From Candidatus Dadabacteria bacterium (lineage in GTDB: Bacteria > Desulfobacterota_D > UBA1144 > Nemesobacterales > JADFKM01), in the NCBI GenBank assembly GCA_022564935.1, contig JADFKM010000004.1:1-60980 (forward strand): a stretch of DNA of 60,980 bases, read 5' to 3'. A program made the translations under genes and the position numbers. Below are positions 16,267 to 25,897 of this stretch, piece by piece. The first letter of the stretch is position 1. Each line of letters starts with the position of its first letter. The notes beneath the pieces are model-generated. The model was not told where the DNA came from. It did no database searches and saw nothing but the letters and a program-made list of their open reading frames with translations.

Positions 16267-16602
16267 TCAGTAAAAGGTCTTTGCATGCTTTATCTTTTGT
16301 ATTCTCTTATAGATTTTTTTCAATTTCTCAGGGTATTCGATCAGTTTAGTTCCGGCTCTGCATGTGCTGGCCTTTTGGTCATGGAAAGACCAGATTACCT
16401 CTCCTTCGATCCTTAGAAACTCGTTTTCAAGCATGATCTCTATTACCAGTCTTGAGCCCACTTTAAGCACGCTGTCGCAATAGATTCCAAGGCCGTAATC
16501 GGAAAGGTTATATGCGTACCCGTAATTGGTAGGCTCTGTTTCTCCATATTTTATGGTTCTTTTGAATAGAACCCTTTCGGATTTTCTTCTATCTTTCGAC
16601 AT
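16267..16602 (-). CDS. PilZ-domain protein, 111 aa
   Basis: A second stand-alone PilZ domain with RRKSERVLFK and NLSDYGLGIY. Asparagine replaces the aspartate seen in the neighbour's motif, which is within the usual D/N-x-S-x-x-G pattern. The paralogue follows 87 bases downstream on the same strand, probably in one transcript. The C-terminal helix is lysine-rich. Confidence 0.87.
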   Translation of the reverse strand: MSKDRRKSERVLFKRTIKYGETEPTNYGYAYNLSDYGLGIYCDSVLKVGSRLVIEIMLENEFLRIEGEVIWSFHDQKASTCRAGTKLIEYPEKLKKIYKRIQKIKHAKTFY

Positions 16603-16926
16603 GTCTGTTCAGTCGTTGTTGCTAGCGTCGGCAGATATATTTTCCTTAGAAACCCTTAAACGCAGAGGCTTATCTAGTAATATATAACATGAATTTGTGT
16701 GTGTGGGATAATCTAACCGTCAGTAAAACGTCTTGGCGTGATGTGTAATTATTATTCTTGGGTAAAGTGATATTTTAGCCACTAAAAGTATAGATTAGTG
16801 GCACGAATATTAAAAGAATCCCTTACCAGAGCGTTTGACTCTAAGTTGTGCGCATCAAATACTACGTCTCATGGGCTTTGATATTGAGTTTGAATGGGAG
16901 AGGATACTCATTTAAGTTAATTTAAT
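16603..16926. other. Intergenic region between PilZ pair and DUF255 gene
   Basis: This 324-base, AT-rich divergent gap must hold the promoters of the PilZ pair and the DUF255 gene. The only distinct structure seen is copy B of the dispersed palindromic element (16760-16807). No gene is supported. Confidence 0.5.
16760..16807 (+). repeat. Dispersed palindromic element, copy B
   Basis: The inverted repeat GCCACTA/TAGTGGC at 16778-16802 has an 11-base spacer that differs by one base from copy A (3367-3414). The flanks GGGTAAAGTGA and CACGAA also match copy A closely. The two copies lie in opposite orientation 13 kb apart. No open frame follows this copy, which argues against the element being part of a gene. 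Confidence 0.7.
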
Positions 16927-19038
16927 ATGACGAAGGAGCCGCCGGGGGACAGAGGAGGGGGAAACAGACTGGCAAACGAGGTGAGCGCCTATCTAAAGGG
17001 GGCGGAACACCAGCCTGTGGACTGGTATCCGTGGGGAAGCGCCGCTTTCGAAGCGGCCAGGGAGCTCGACCGCCCGATCTTGCTCGACATCGGAGCGCGG
17101 TGGTGCCACTGGTGCCACGTCATCGACAGCGAGAGCTACGACGACCTTGCCGTTGCCCGGATTATCAATGAGAACTTCATAGCCGTCAAGGTCGACAGGG
17201 ACGAGCGGCCGGACGTGGACAGGAGATACCAGATGGCCGTCAACGCCCTGACGGGCAAGGGGGGGTGGCCGCTCACTGCGTTTATTACCCCCGAGGGCAA
17301 AGTGTTCTTCGGAGGCACCTACTTTCCTCCCAAGGCCTTCGGAGGCCTGCCGTCGTTTAGAACTGTGCTTCTCAAGGTAATCGACTACTACAGAAAAAAC
17401 AGAGCGGTCGTCGCTGCAGAGTCGGACAAGATCATGAACGCCCTCGTGCAGATGGGAGAATACAGCGCCGCTGCGCAGGAGCCCGCCATAGTTAACGTGG
17501 AGGGTTTCATCGACAGGGTTGCCGAAGGCTTCGACAACGTTAACGGCGGCTTCGGAGAGGCTCCCAAGTTCCCTCATTTCGGGACGGTTGAGCTTCTGAT
17601 CGCAAGGTATTTTGAAACCGGTGACTCGGAGCTTCTTCATATGGTGGAGAAAACCCTCACTAAGAGCGCAAAGGGCGGGATGTACGACCAGATCGGAGGG
17701 GGCTTCCACCGCTACTGCGTGGATGCGCAGTGGATAGTTCCGCACTTTGAGAAAATGTGCTACGACAACGCGGGCCACCTGCGCAATTACCTGCAGGCCT
17801 ATCAGGTTACCGGCGAAGTTTTCATGAAGGAGGTAGCACAGGGGATAATAGGCTTTGTTTGCGGAGTGCTTTCCGAGCCCGAAAGCGGCGGCTTCTACGC
17901 AAGCCAGGACTCAGACGTTGACCTAAACGACGACGGCGACTATTTCACCTGGCTGAAGGAGGAGGCCGAGGCCGCTTTAACAAATGAACAAACCAGAGTG
18001 CTCTCTCTTTACTACAACATCTATTCCAGAGGCGAGATGAAGCACAACCCCGGCAAGAACGTACTTTTCATAGATATGGAGGTTGATGAGATCGCGAAAA
18101 GGCTCGGTATGGACACGGGCGTCGTTAAATCCCTGATCGAATCGGGCAAGAAAAGGCTGTTCGAGGAGCGGAGCAAAAGACCCTCGCCTTACGTCGACAA
18201 AACACTTTTCACCAACTGGAACGCTTTTATGACCTCCTCCATGCTCCTTGCTTTTAAGGTGCTTGGGAGTGAGGATTGCAGGGAGTCGGCCCTCAAGACC
18301 CTGGACTTCTTCTTAAACTGTTGCTACATGGAGGGGGAGGGGTTTTACCACGCCTATTCGGACGGCTCTCCCAGGATGAAGGGACTCATCGACGACCAGG
18401 TGCATATGACTGCCGCTTTACTCGACGCCTATGAAGTCAGCGGCAAGCGCAGTTATTTCGACAGGGCGCTTGAGCTGTCGAAGATCATCGTCAGAGACTA
18501 TTTTGATGAGAAAGACGGTGGGTTCTTTGATATTGCGGACTGTCCGCAGGATTCGGCTATGCTCCGAAACAGGATAAAGTCGATACAGGACGACCCCATA
18601 CCTTCATCAAACGCCGCGGCTGTAATGGTTTTCGACAGACTCTATTATCTGACCGGGGATGAGGGCTACAGAGAATACGCATCAAAGACGCTCAAGTTGC
18701 TCGGCCCCGTCGCCGAGAATTACGGGATCCATGCGGGCTCTTACTTCCTCGCCGTCCATAACCACCTGAAGCACCCGCCTACGGTTGTGGTGTCCGGCGG
18801 CTCCGACGACCCTGGGGTCATGGCCCTGCTCAGGGCGGCGTGGAGTGTGTACAGGCCTCATAAGATCGTGGTTTATATAGACCCCGCAGAGGGTGTTCCT
18901 GAGGGGCTTTTCAGCACAGCTTCCGAAATTTCAAAAATGGAGGGCACTAAGGCCGTTGTGTGCGCGGGAGCCGCTTGCACGGAGCCTACCGGTGACCCGG
19001 AGACGCTCGAAGCGGCAATTAAGGAGTTCGGGGTGTAG
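16927..19038 (+). CDS. DUF255 thioredoxin-domain protein (YyaL/SPATA20-like)
   Basis: A 703-residue protein of the widespread YyaL family. The N-terminal thioredoxin-like domain has WCHWCHVIDSESY and VDRDERPDVD, followed by GKGGWPLTAFITPEG. The remainder is an (alpha/alpha) barrel like sugar epimerases, with GGGFHRYCVD, PHFEKMCYDNA and DKTLFTNWNAF. Its biochemical function is not established. There is no signal peptide, so it is likely cytoplasmic. It begins a run of same-strand genes up to about 21.3 kb. Confidence 0.93.
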   Translation: MTKEPPGDRGGGNRLANEVSAYLKGAEHQPVDWYPWGSAAFEAARELDRPILLDIGARWCHWCHVIDSESYDDLAVARIINENFIAVKVDRDERPDVDRRYQMAVNALTGKGGWPLTAFITPEGKVFFGGTYFPPKAFGGLPSFRTVLLKVIDYYRKNRAVVAAESDKIMNALVQMGEYSAAAQEPAIVNVEGFIDRVAEGFDNVNGGFGEAPKFPHFGTVELLIARYFETGDSELLHMVEKTLTKSAKGGMYDQIGGGFHRYCVDAQWIVPHFEKMCYDNAGHLRNYLQAYQVTGEVFMKEVAQGIIGFVCGVLSEPESGGFYASQDSDVDLNDDGDYFTWLKEEAEAALTNEQTRVLSLYYNIYSRGEMKHNPGKNVLFIDMEVDEIAKRLGMDTGVVKSLIESGKKRLFEERSKRPSPYVDKTLFTNWNAFMTSSMLLAFKVLGSEDCRESALKTLDFFLNCCYMEGEGFYHAYSDGSPRMKGLIDDQVHMTAALLDAYEVSGKRSYFDRALELSKIIVRDYFDEKDGGFFDIADCPQDSAMLRNRIKSIQDDPIPSSNAAAVMVFDRLYYLTGDEGYREYASKTLKLLGPVAENYGIHAGSYFLAVHNHLKHPPTVVVSGGSDDPGVMALLRAAWSVYRPHKIVVYIDPAEGVPEGLFSTASEISKMEGTKAVVCAGAACTEPTGDPETLEAAIKEFGV

Positions 19039-19074
19039 TGAGTTAGCCGACCCGGTTTTGAGCAGGGAGTAGCG

Positions 19075-19425
19075 ATGGGATTTCAGTGCAGGATATATGT
19101 CGGGGATGACGAGATTTACGCCGGGGACTTTGGAGAAGTGCCGGAGGAATTCCGGAAAAAGATCACCGATGACCTGACTCTTTGGGCCGGGTCCCTCGGC
19201 AAGGGGGGACTCAACGAGCTTCTCTATTCACACCTCTACTGGTATGTATCAACATACTTCGTTTGCCGCACGTGCGTTTACGAAGGGGGGGACGGAGTGG
19301 ACAGCTGCCCGGAGTGCGGGGGGGCGCTGGAGGAGCGGCACCATTACGCCCGCCACGAAAAGCTGGATTTGATCATGAGCTGCATCGGGTCGATATCCAA
19401 GATAGAGGTTGTCCGCACGGCCTGA
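19075..19425 (+). CDS. Hypothetical protein with C-terminal zinc ribbon, 116 aa
   Basis: Not recognised as a named family. An N-terminal alpha/beta part (about 1-65) is followed by CRTCVYEGGDGVDSCPECGG, a four-cysteine zinc ribbon, and a His-rich stretch EERHHYARHEK. It lies 36 bases after the DUF255 gene and is probably cotranscribed with it. No enzymatic motif is visible. Confidence 0.65.
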   Translation: MGFQCRIYVGDDEIYAGDFGEVPEEFRKKITDDLTLWAGSLGKGGLNELLYSHLYWYVSTYFVCRTCVYEGGDGVDSCPECGGALEERHHYARHEKLDLIMSCIGSISKIEVVRTA

Positions 19426-19462
19426 TCCTTAATGTATATTAATACGTGAGGGCTGAATAGAA

Positions 19463-19747
19463 ATGAAGATCGAAGTCAGAGGCCAGATTTTCCCGAAGGT
19501 GTGGGACATAGCGCAGAGCGTAAGGAAGCTGAGGGAGGAGAGAGAAGTCGTTAATATAGGGAGCGGCACCGTATGTGTTGACGTGTATGAGGTCAGCCTT
19601 CCCGAGGGTACTGTGAAGGACGGCAGGTTCTTCGTCACTCCATCAGGGGTGAAGCTTTACCTCAACCAGCCCGACCATTACGAGGTAGGTTATCTGGTCT
19701 CGGAGATCGACACTGACCCGATAGTGAGCCGCCATTTTGCGAAGTGA
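19463..19747 (+). CDS. Hypothetical protein, 94 aa
   Basis: Not recognised. It is a compact soluble protein with predicted strands in its second half (TVCVDVYEVSLPEG, GVKLYLNQPDHYEVGYLV). It sits between the zinc-ribbon protein and the DUF192 gene, whose start comes directly after its stop codon, so the three probably form one transcript. Composition and codon use agree with the neighbours. Confidence 0.6.
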   Translation: MKIEVRGQIFPKVWDIAQSVRKLREEREVVNIGSGTVCVDVYEVSLPEGTVKDGRFFVTPSGVKLYLNQPDHYEVGYLVSEIDTDPIVSRHFAK

Positions 19748-19748
19748 G

Positions 19749-20189
19749 ATGAAGGTAATCGTTCTGATTATGTTATTTTCAGTCGGCGCCGCTACAGGCT
19801 CTGCCGTCGAGCGTCCGTACAAAATAACGCTCCCGAACGGGCGTATCATAGAGGCCGAGCTTCCCGAGATCAAGTGGAAGGGTCTCATGGGCAGGGAGAG
19901 CCTGTGCGAGAGCTGCGGGATGATATTTATCTATGAGAAGGAGTGGTACCACGGCTTCTGGATGAAGGACACCCTTATCCCCCTTGCGCTGATATGGATA
20001 AACGACGGAGGCGAGATAGTTCACATAGAAAAACACGCAGAGCCGTGCGTGGGCAAAGCAAACCCGCGAATGGACTGCAAGGTCTATAGACCCTCGAAGC
20101 CCGCCAGGTTCGTTCTCGAAGTCAACCCCGAAGCCGCCCGCGGCCTTGAAGTGGGCATGAAAATAAAGTCCGAGCCTTCACTTGAGTAA
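19749..20189 (+). CDS. Exported DUF192 protein
   Basis: A 146-residue protein with a signal peptide (about 1-20) and the DUF192 blocks in order: KGLMGRESL, SCGMIFIYE, GFWMKDTLIPLALIWIN and the cysteine-bearing EPCVGK. The family is common in aerobic bacteria and its function is unsettled. ATG 19749 is chosen over the in-frame TTG at 19737, because it begins the signal peptide directly and follows the upstream stop by one base. Four cysteines may form disulfides in the periplasm. Confidence 0.87.
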   Translation: MKVIVLIMLFSVGAATGSAVERPYKITLPNGRIIEAELPEIKWKGLMGRESLCESCGMIFIYEKEWYHGFWMKDTLIPLALIWINDGGEIVHIEKHAEPCVGKANPRMDCKVYRPSKPARFVLEVNPEAARGLEVGMKIKSEPSLE

Positions 20190-20329
20190 AGAAAGCTCAC
20201 TATAATTATTGCTGGTGATTATTTCGGGAGGAGGATGGGTCAAACCTTCCCTTACGCTTTAGGGAGTGGTCGGTGTATTCACCGGTGTGGATTGGCCCAT
20301 CTGAGATTTATTTTTTAGGTGGTGAGAGG

Positions 20330-21283
20330 ATGGTGGTTCATGCTCAGGTGGATGACTTTGGTTGCGGGCCTGTTGACTCCGGCTTTGTCAATGTAAACGG
20401 CATCAGGCTCTACTTCGAGGTCTACGGCGAGGGGGAGCCCCTGCTCCTCGTGGAAGGACTCGGCTACTCCACGTGGATGTGGTTCAAGCAGGTTTTGGAT
20501 CTCTCTTCACGACATAGGGTGATAGTCTTTGACAACAGGGGCGTGGGTTACAGCGATAAGCCGGATGAGGAATACTCAATAGAATTGATGGCTTCCGATG
20601 CTGCGGGCCTTCTCAAGGAGCTGGAAGTGGAAAGGGCTGCGGTTTTGGGCGTATCGATGGGCGGGTTTATTGCCCAGCAGCTTGCCCTCGACTACCCCGA
20701 TGTGGTCTCCGGCCTCATTCTAGTGTGCACGGCGCAGGAGGGCGTAAAGAACGACGGCACGAATGCTTGGAGAATGATTCTCAAGACGCTCGACATAGTG
20801 CCCGGCGCCCTTGAGTTAGCGGTGAGTCTATGTGGAAAAGCCTCGGGCAATATTCCCCTAACTCCTTTCGCAGACCCCGTATACAACATGAGAAGGGCTC
20901 TTTCTTTCGGTTTTACGAACGAGTATTTCGGCTCACATCCAGACGAGATCGACCGTATAATCAAATGGAGGCTTGCAAACCCACAGCCCGCCTACGCCTG
21001 GAAGAGGCAGTTTAGCGCGGGGCTTGAGTTCGACGCCTCTGAGAGGGTGGGTGAGATATCGGTGCCCACTCTGGTCATTGCGGGCGCCGGGGACAGGATC
21101 ATTCCTATAGAGAGTTCGGGGAGATTGGCTGAGCAAATTCCGAGCTCTCAGTTCGTTCAGCTCTCTGATGCCGGCCATCTTTTGTTTATAGAGCAGGCCG
21201 AGTTGTTCAACAAAGCGGTGCTCGATTTCCTCTCCCAAGTGTATGGTGATGAACCCGAGTTGGAGAAAGAAGAGATAAGATAG
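20330..21283 (+). CDS. Alpha/beta hydrolase
   Basis: A serine hydrolase of the alpha/beta fold. It shows the nucleophile elbow GVSMGGFIAQ, the acid in AGAGDRIIP and the catalytic His in DAGHLLFIEQ. The usual HG oxyanion motif reads EGLGYST. ATG 20330 is chosen: the GTG at 20273 would add 19 residues that do not fit the fold. The nearest relatives in memory are 3-oxoadipate enol-lactonase-like hydrolases, but there is no aromatic pathway nearby, so the substrate is unknown. Confidence 0.85.
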   Translation: MVVHAQVDDFGCGPVDSGFVNVNGIRLYFEVYGEGEPLLLVEGLGYSTWMWFKQVLDLSSRHRVIVFDNRGVGYSDKPDEEYSIELMASDAAGLLKELEVERAAVLGVSMGGFIAQQLALDYPDVVSGLILVCTAQEGVKNDGTNAWRMILKTLDIVPGALELAVSLCGKASGNIPLTPFADPVYNMRRALSFGFTNEYFGSHPDEIDRIIKWRLANPQPAYAWKRQFSAGLEFDASERVGEISVPTLVIAGAGDRIIPIESSGRLAEQIPSSQFVQLSDAGHLLFIEQAELFNKAVLDFLSQVYGDEPELEKEEIR

Positions 21284-21484
21284 GCGCCGGGGAAATCCCT
21301 GTGGCAGAAGTTTAAGGGGTGGATCATGAACACGTAGCTTTTCGTTCATCGTTTCGCTCGGAGCGCTTTTGTCGGCTTTCCCGCAATTGTGTTACGTTTT
21401 TTGTATGGGAAGCGCTGCGTTGTATATTAGTATTCGAGAATGTTTGTGTGAGTTAATAGAAAAACTAAGAAGAGGGGTGAGCGA

Positions 21485-23116
21485 ATGAAGGTCTCGGAGC
21501 TTCTTGTTAAATGCCTTGAGAACGAGGACGTGGAGTACATATTCGGGATTCCGGGGGAAGAGAACCTCGACGTCATGGACGCCCTCCTCGATTCTAAAAT
21601 AAAGTTCATACTCACCAGGCACGAGCAGGGCGCGGCGTTCATGGCCGACGTGTACGGCCGCCTGAGCCAGAGAGCGGGCGTTTGTCTCGCCACACTGGGG
21701 CCGGGGGCTACTAACCTCATCACAGGTGTTGCGGACGCCAACATGGACAGGGCTCCGGTGGTCGCAATCACGGGGCAGGCCTCTCTCGACCGCATGCACA
21801 AGGAGTCCCATCAATACATAGACATCGTGAGAATATTCCAGTCAATTACCAAGTGGAACGCGCAAATAAAGACACCGGAGATTACTACCGAGGTCTTGAG
21901 GAAGGCGTTTAAGGTTGCACAGACCGAAAAGCCGGGGGCTACACACATCGACCTGCCCGAAGACGTGGCGGGTATGGAGGTGGAGGGTGAGCCGCTTCTT
22001 GCGCAGTTCCCCTACAAGCCCGAGCCGCTCGCGGCGCAGGTCGAAAGGGCGTCGAAGATAATCTCGGAGGCCAAATACCCCATTATTCTTGCCGGAAACG
22101 GCGTAATAAGGGAAGGGTCCTCCGAAGCGCTCAGGGATTTTGCGAAGAAGCTCAACATCCCCGTGGCCGAGACATTTATGGGTAAGGGCGTAATGCGCGA
22201 CGACGACGAGCTCTCGCTCAAGACCGTGGGGCTCCAGACCCGCGACTACGTCTCCTGCGGCTTCGACCAGGCCGATGTGGTGATTACCGTGGGTTACGAC
22301 CTTGTGGAATACTCCCCTTCGAGGTGGAACCCCGATAGGGATAAGAAGATAGTGCACATAGACATGAGCCCTGCGGAGGTGGACGCAAACTACGTAGTGG
22401 CCGTCGGAGTGCTCGGCGATATAGCTATCTCCCTCGAGGAGATATCCGCCAAGGCAAAGCCGAGCGACGCTTCTTACACAAGATACCTCCATGACTTCAT
22501 AGTTAAGGAGTTCGAGGACTACGGAGAGGACGACTCCTTTCCGCTTAAGCCCCAGAAGATACTTTACGACCTGCGCACGACAATGGGAGAAGACGACATC
22601 GTCATCTCCGATGTGGGCGCTCACAAGATATGGGTCGCACGGGTTTTTCCGTGCTACAGGCCCAACACCTGCATTATTTCGAACGGCTTTGCCACGATGG
22701 GCATAGGGCTACCCGGCGCTATCGGCGCAAAGCTCCTGCACCCCGACAGGAAAGTGGTTACCGTGACGGGCGACGGAGGGTTTCTCATGAACTCTCAGGA
22801 GCTTGAGACGGCAGTGCGCTACGACATCCCCGTTGTGTGCCTCATCTTCTCCGACAAAACGTACAGCCTCATCGAGCTAAAGCAGATGCAGGAGTTTGGG
22901 AGAACCTCGCATGTGAACTTCGACAACCCCGACCTGGTGAAGTACGCCGAGAGCTTCGGCGCGGTGGGCATGAGGGTCGAGGCCTCGGATGAGCTCGAAC
23001 CGGCGCTGCTAGAGGCGTTTTCAACGCGAAAGCCGGTGGTGATAGACTGCCCTGTGGACTACAGCGAAAATAAAAGACTGATGGACAAGCTCGGCAAGCT
23101 GATATGTCCCGTGTAA
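21485..23116 (+). CDS. Acetolactate synthase large subunit, AlsS-like
   Basis: A thiamine diphosphate enzyme of 543 residues that condenses two pyruvates to 2-acetolactate. It shows the cofactor glutamate region RHEQGAAFMADVYGR, the metal site GDGGFLMNSQEL and, near the end, NPDLVKYAESFG and VIDCPVDYSEN, which resemble the catabolic AlsS type. No small regulatory subunit or ilvC is adjacent, consistent with that type. Related enzymes (oxalyl-CoA decarboxylase, glyoxylate carboligase) fit less well. A GAGGGGTGAG ribosome site precedes the ATG. Confidence 0.88.
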   Translation: MKVSELLVKCLENEDVEYIFGIPGEENLDVMDALLDSKIKFILTRHEQGAAFMADVYGRLSQRAGVCLATLGPGATNLITGVADANMDRAPVVAITGQASLDRMHKESHQYIDIVRIFQSITKWNAQIKTPEITTEVLRKAFKVAQTEKPGATHIDLPEDVAGMEVEGEPLLAQFPYKPEPLAAQVERASKIISEAKYPIILAGNGVIREGSSEALRDFAKKLNIPVAETFMGKGVMRDDDELSLKTVGLQTRDYVSCGFDQADVVITVGYDLVEYSPSRWNPDRDKKIVHIDMSPAEVDANYVVAVGVLGDIAISLEEISAKAKPSDASYTRYLHDFIVKEFEDYGEDDSFPLKPQKILYDLRTTMGEDDIVISDVGAHKIWVARVFPCYRPNTCIISNGFATMGIGLPGAIGAKLLHPDRKVVTVTGDGGFLMNSQELETAVRYDIPVVCLIFSDKTYSLIELKQMQEFGRTSHVNFDNPDLVKYAESFGAVGMRVEASDELEPALLEAFSTRKPVVIDCPVDYSENKRLMDKLGKLICPV

Positions 23117-23253
23117 TCGGCGCGGCCTCTCGCTCTGCTTAAATTCGAAGCGCGTGGGATAAAGGACGGTTAGTTTTGAGCATGGGAACTCATTGATATA
23201 TGGCTGACATGGTCTCAAGCGCACCGCATTTCAAAAGTACACACCTGATTTCC

Positions 23254-24498
23254 CTAACCGCTCTCCGTTTCTTCCGCAAGCTTCCTGGCATACTCGATCA
23301 TCTTCTCTGAGACTTTCTCAAGCTCCGGCTTCGAGTCGATGTATGTCTTGAGCGCCTCGATAGCGTCCATATTCTTGGTTAGTCCCGTGCCGCGAGTCGT
23401 TTTTGCCGGGGCCTCGAAAATCCGCTCTATCTTTATCGAAGATGCCCGGCTGAAAGTCTCAAGCAGCTTCTTCTCGTCAACCCTTTCTTCGGCGTCGCTC
23501 ACCCTGTAGCGCACCCTTACGATCGCCCCTTCTATATCTTCCGGGGTGAGGGGGCCAGGCGCTTCACCTATGCTTTCGTTCTCTGCCTTAGGATCGATCT
23601 CAACGGTAAAGAACTTCCTGGCGGGGGTTTTTACGAACTGGAACTCGCAGTTCCACCCGTCCTTCTTTTTTACGATCTCTCCCATCACGAACCCTTTGTC
23701 CTCCCGCTCCTCAGAGAAGTCTATGCGCTCGATGCTGCCGGAGTAGACAATGGGGGGCTGAGAGCCGTCGTTGAGGTTTTGGTACCTGTGAATGTGGCCC
23801 AGCGCGACATATGCGAGTGATTCGCGGGCGAGCTCGACCCTGGAGATGGAAGGCTCGAATATGTCGAGAGAGGTGGTTTCGGAGCCGGAGAGCACAGCGT
23901 TGCGTACCGAGAAGTGTCCGGCGAACACCGCGGGGATGGATTTGTCCGCTTCCTCGATTAAATTACGCACTATGGAGAGCATGCGCCTTTCAAGCTCTCT
24001 TTGAATTTCGTCCGAGGGGATGGACTTGTACTCGTCCTTCGTGAGCAGAGCGCTTTTCCTGATCCAGGGGAGGCACAGAACCTGTACGGGGCCGTTCTTT
24101 GTAGTGATCGTAACGGCCTCGGGTCTCTTGACGACGCGGACTCTCGGAAGCTCAAGCGCGGGAAATATCTCGACCGCCGCTGTTTTGTGCGACGTCGAGG
24201 GGTAGTCGTGGTTGCCGAGCACTATGACCAACTCGGCCCCGGAGCCTGTGACGATAGTGTTTATCCTTCTAGCGAATTCCGTCTCTTCTGTGGGCTGCGG
24301 GTTCTCTCTGTGGAAGATGTCCCCGGAGATGAGCACGAGGTCCACGTCCTTGTTGATGACCTCGTCCACGATGTAGTCGAGTGAGTTGAGGACGTCCTCG
24401 AGCCTTGTGTTCCTGCCCGTAGCGGGGTTGATCTTGCCGTGAGTTTCAATCCCGATGTGGATGTCTGAGAGGTGAGCGAACTTTATCCCGCTTCCCAT
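23254..24498 (-). CDS. sbcD: SbcD/Mre11-type DNA repair nuclease
   Basis: A 414-residue calcineurin-like phosphodiesterase. The metal motifs are in order: DIHIG, GDIFHR, GNHD, AGHFS and GHIHR. The C-terminal capping domain is present. The usual partner, the ATPase SbcC/Rad50, is not in the adjacent genes, which is uncommon. The gene ends close to the convergent acetolactate synthase and starts 79 bases after the aminotransferase stop. Confidence 0.9.
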   Translation of the reverse strand: MGSGIKFAHLSDIHIGIETHGKINPATGRNTRLEDVLNSLDYIVDEVINKDVDLVLISGDIFHRENPQPTEETEFARRINTIVTGSGAELVIVLGNHDYPSTSHKTAAVEIFPALELPRVRVVKRPEAVTITTKNGPVQVLCLPWIRKSALLTKDEYKSIPSDEIQRELERRMLSIVRNLIEEADKSIPAVFAGHFSVRNAVLSGSETTSLDIFEPSISRVELARESLAYVALGHIHRYQNLNDGSQPPIVYSGSIERIDFSEEREDKGFVMGEIVKKKDGWNCEFQFVKTPARKFFTVEIDPKAENESIGEAPGPLTPEDIEGAIVRVRYRVSDAEERVDEKKLLETFSRASSIKIERIFEAPAKTTRGTGLTKNMDAIEALKTYIDSKPELEKVSEKMIEYARKLAEETESG

Positions 24499-24576
24499 AA
24501 GAATGACCGGCCCTGGCGTCTACTGTCCCCAAAAGGACGGCAGCCTCATACCTTTGTCATGAGCTTCGGAGTGGGC

Positions 24577-25722
24577 TTAAATGCCGTCGTTTGCAAAAAC
24601 TTCCGAGGCCCTTTTCATCCCGGCGCCGAACTCAAACCTGTGCCCTATTTCGAGCAGTACGCTCTCCACAGCCGAAATGACGGCTATGATGTCTGCCCTG
24701 TCGATGTAGCCCATGTGTGAGATCCTGAATATCTTGCCCTTAGCCTGATCCTGCCCGCCGGCGACGGTCATGCCGAATTTGTCCCTGAGGGCGCTTATTA
24801 TCCGCTTTGCGTCTATGTCCGGGGGGGAGCAGGCTGCGGTTACAGCGGGGCTCGGGGACTTCTTGGCGTATAACTCGAGTCCCATCGCGCTCAGGCCTTC
24901 CCTGGCGGCAAGAGCAAGCAGCGCGGAGCGCATGTAGACGTTCTCGATGCCTTCGGCGCTGAATTTCTCAAGCACCGACGCCAGCCCCCTCACGAGGGTC
25001 ACTGCCGGGGTGTAAGGCGTCGTGTTTTTTTCTGCGTTCTTTTTGTATGCGGCGAAGTCGAGGTAGAATTTCGGCAGGTTCGATCTTTCGTAGAATTTCC
25101 ATGCCTTTTGGCTCATGGCTGCAAAGGACAGTCCAGGAGGGAGCATAAATGCTTTTTGTGAACCGCCCACCAGGACGTCGATGCCCCACTCATCGAACAT
25201 CACGGGGAACACACCGACGGCCGTTATGCCGTCCACGATCAAAACGACGTCGTCCCTGTCCCTTGTGATCTCGGCTATCTCTTTGGTGGGGTGCTTAACG
25301 GCGGTCGACGTTTCGCTTGCCTGCATCAGTACCGCGCTTATTGACGGGTCGCCGTCGAGCTTTTCCTTGATAAGGGAAGGCTCGACCGCTTCTCCCCATT
25401 CAACCATTATCTCTTCGACCTCGACCCCGTACGCCCGGCATATCTTCCCCCACCTCTCGCCGAACTTCCCCCCGTTCACTACTAGGGCTTTGTCCCCGGA
25501 GGAAAGTGTGTTCGCTACCGCCCCTTCCATGGCGCCGGTGCCTGAGGCCGCAAGCACGAACACCTCTTCGGTGGTTTGAAAAACGGACTTTAGACCCTTT
25601 CTAACCACTGCGAAGATGCTCTCGAACTCTTCAGTCCTGTGGTGGATGATGGGCTTGGCCATCTCAAGGAGAGTGTCGTCGGCCACGGGTACGGGGCCGG
25701 GTGTAAACAGGTAAGTTTTCAT
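24577..25722 (-). CDS. Class V aminotransferase (serine/alanine-glyoxylate type)
   Basis: A PLP enzyme of 381 residues that transfers an amino group between serine or alanine and glyoxylate or pyruvate. It begins with FTPGPVPV and has IIHHRTEEFE, the phosphate-binding ASGTGAMEG, the aspartate in IVDGITAVG and the Schiff-base lysine in GGSQKAFMLPPG. A large hydrogenase-like or phosphonate-type role is less likely. The exact amino donor cannot be read from sequence alone. It lies upstream of sbcD on the same strand. Confidence 0.9.
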   Translation of the reverse strand: MKTYLFTPGPVPVADDTLLEMAKPIIHHRTEEFESIFAVVRKGLKSVFQTTEEVFVLAASGTGAMEGAVANTLSSGDKALVVNGGKFGERWGKICRAYGVEVEEIMVEWGEAVEPSLIKEKLDGDPSISAVLMQASETSTAVKHPTKEIAEITRDRDDVVLIVDGITAVGVFPVMFDEWGIDVLVGGSQKAFMLPPGLSFAAMSQKAWKFYERSNLPKFYLDFAAYKKNAEKNTTPYTPAVTLVRGLASVLEKFSAEGIENVYMRSALLALAAREGLSAMGLELYAKKSPSPAVTAACSPPDIDAKRIISALRDKFGMTVAGGQDQAKGKIFRISHMGYIDRADIIAVISAVESVLLEIGHRFEFGAGMKRASEVFANDGI

Positions 25723-25897
25723 GAAGGCAAACTCCGTTTAAGTGTCTGGAAAAAGGTTTAATGAATCTACCCAACCCTGGGAATAATTCAACACGGCCTC
25801 ACCCCGGTCAAGGGAATGGGGGGGATAACAGATACTTGCAATTGCATGGGCGGAATTTATATTAATTATTGATTGAGGTTAAGAGGGTGCCGAGAAG

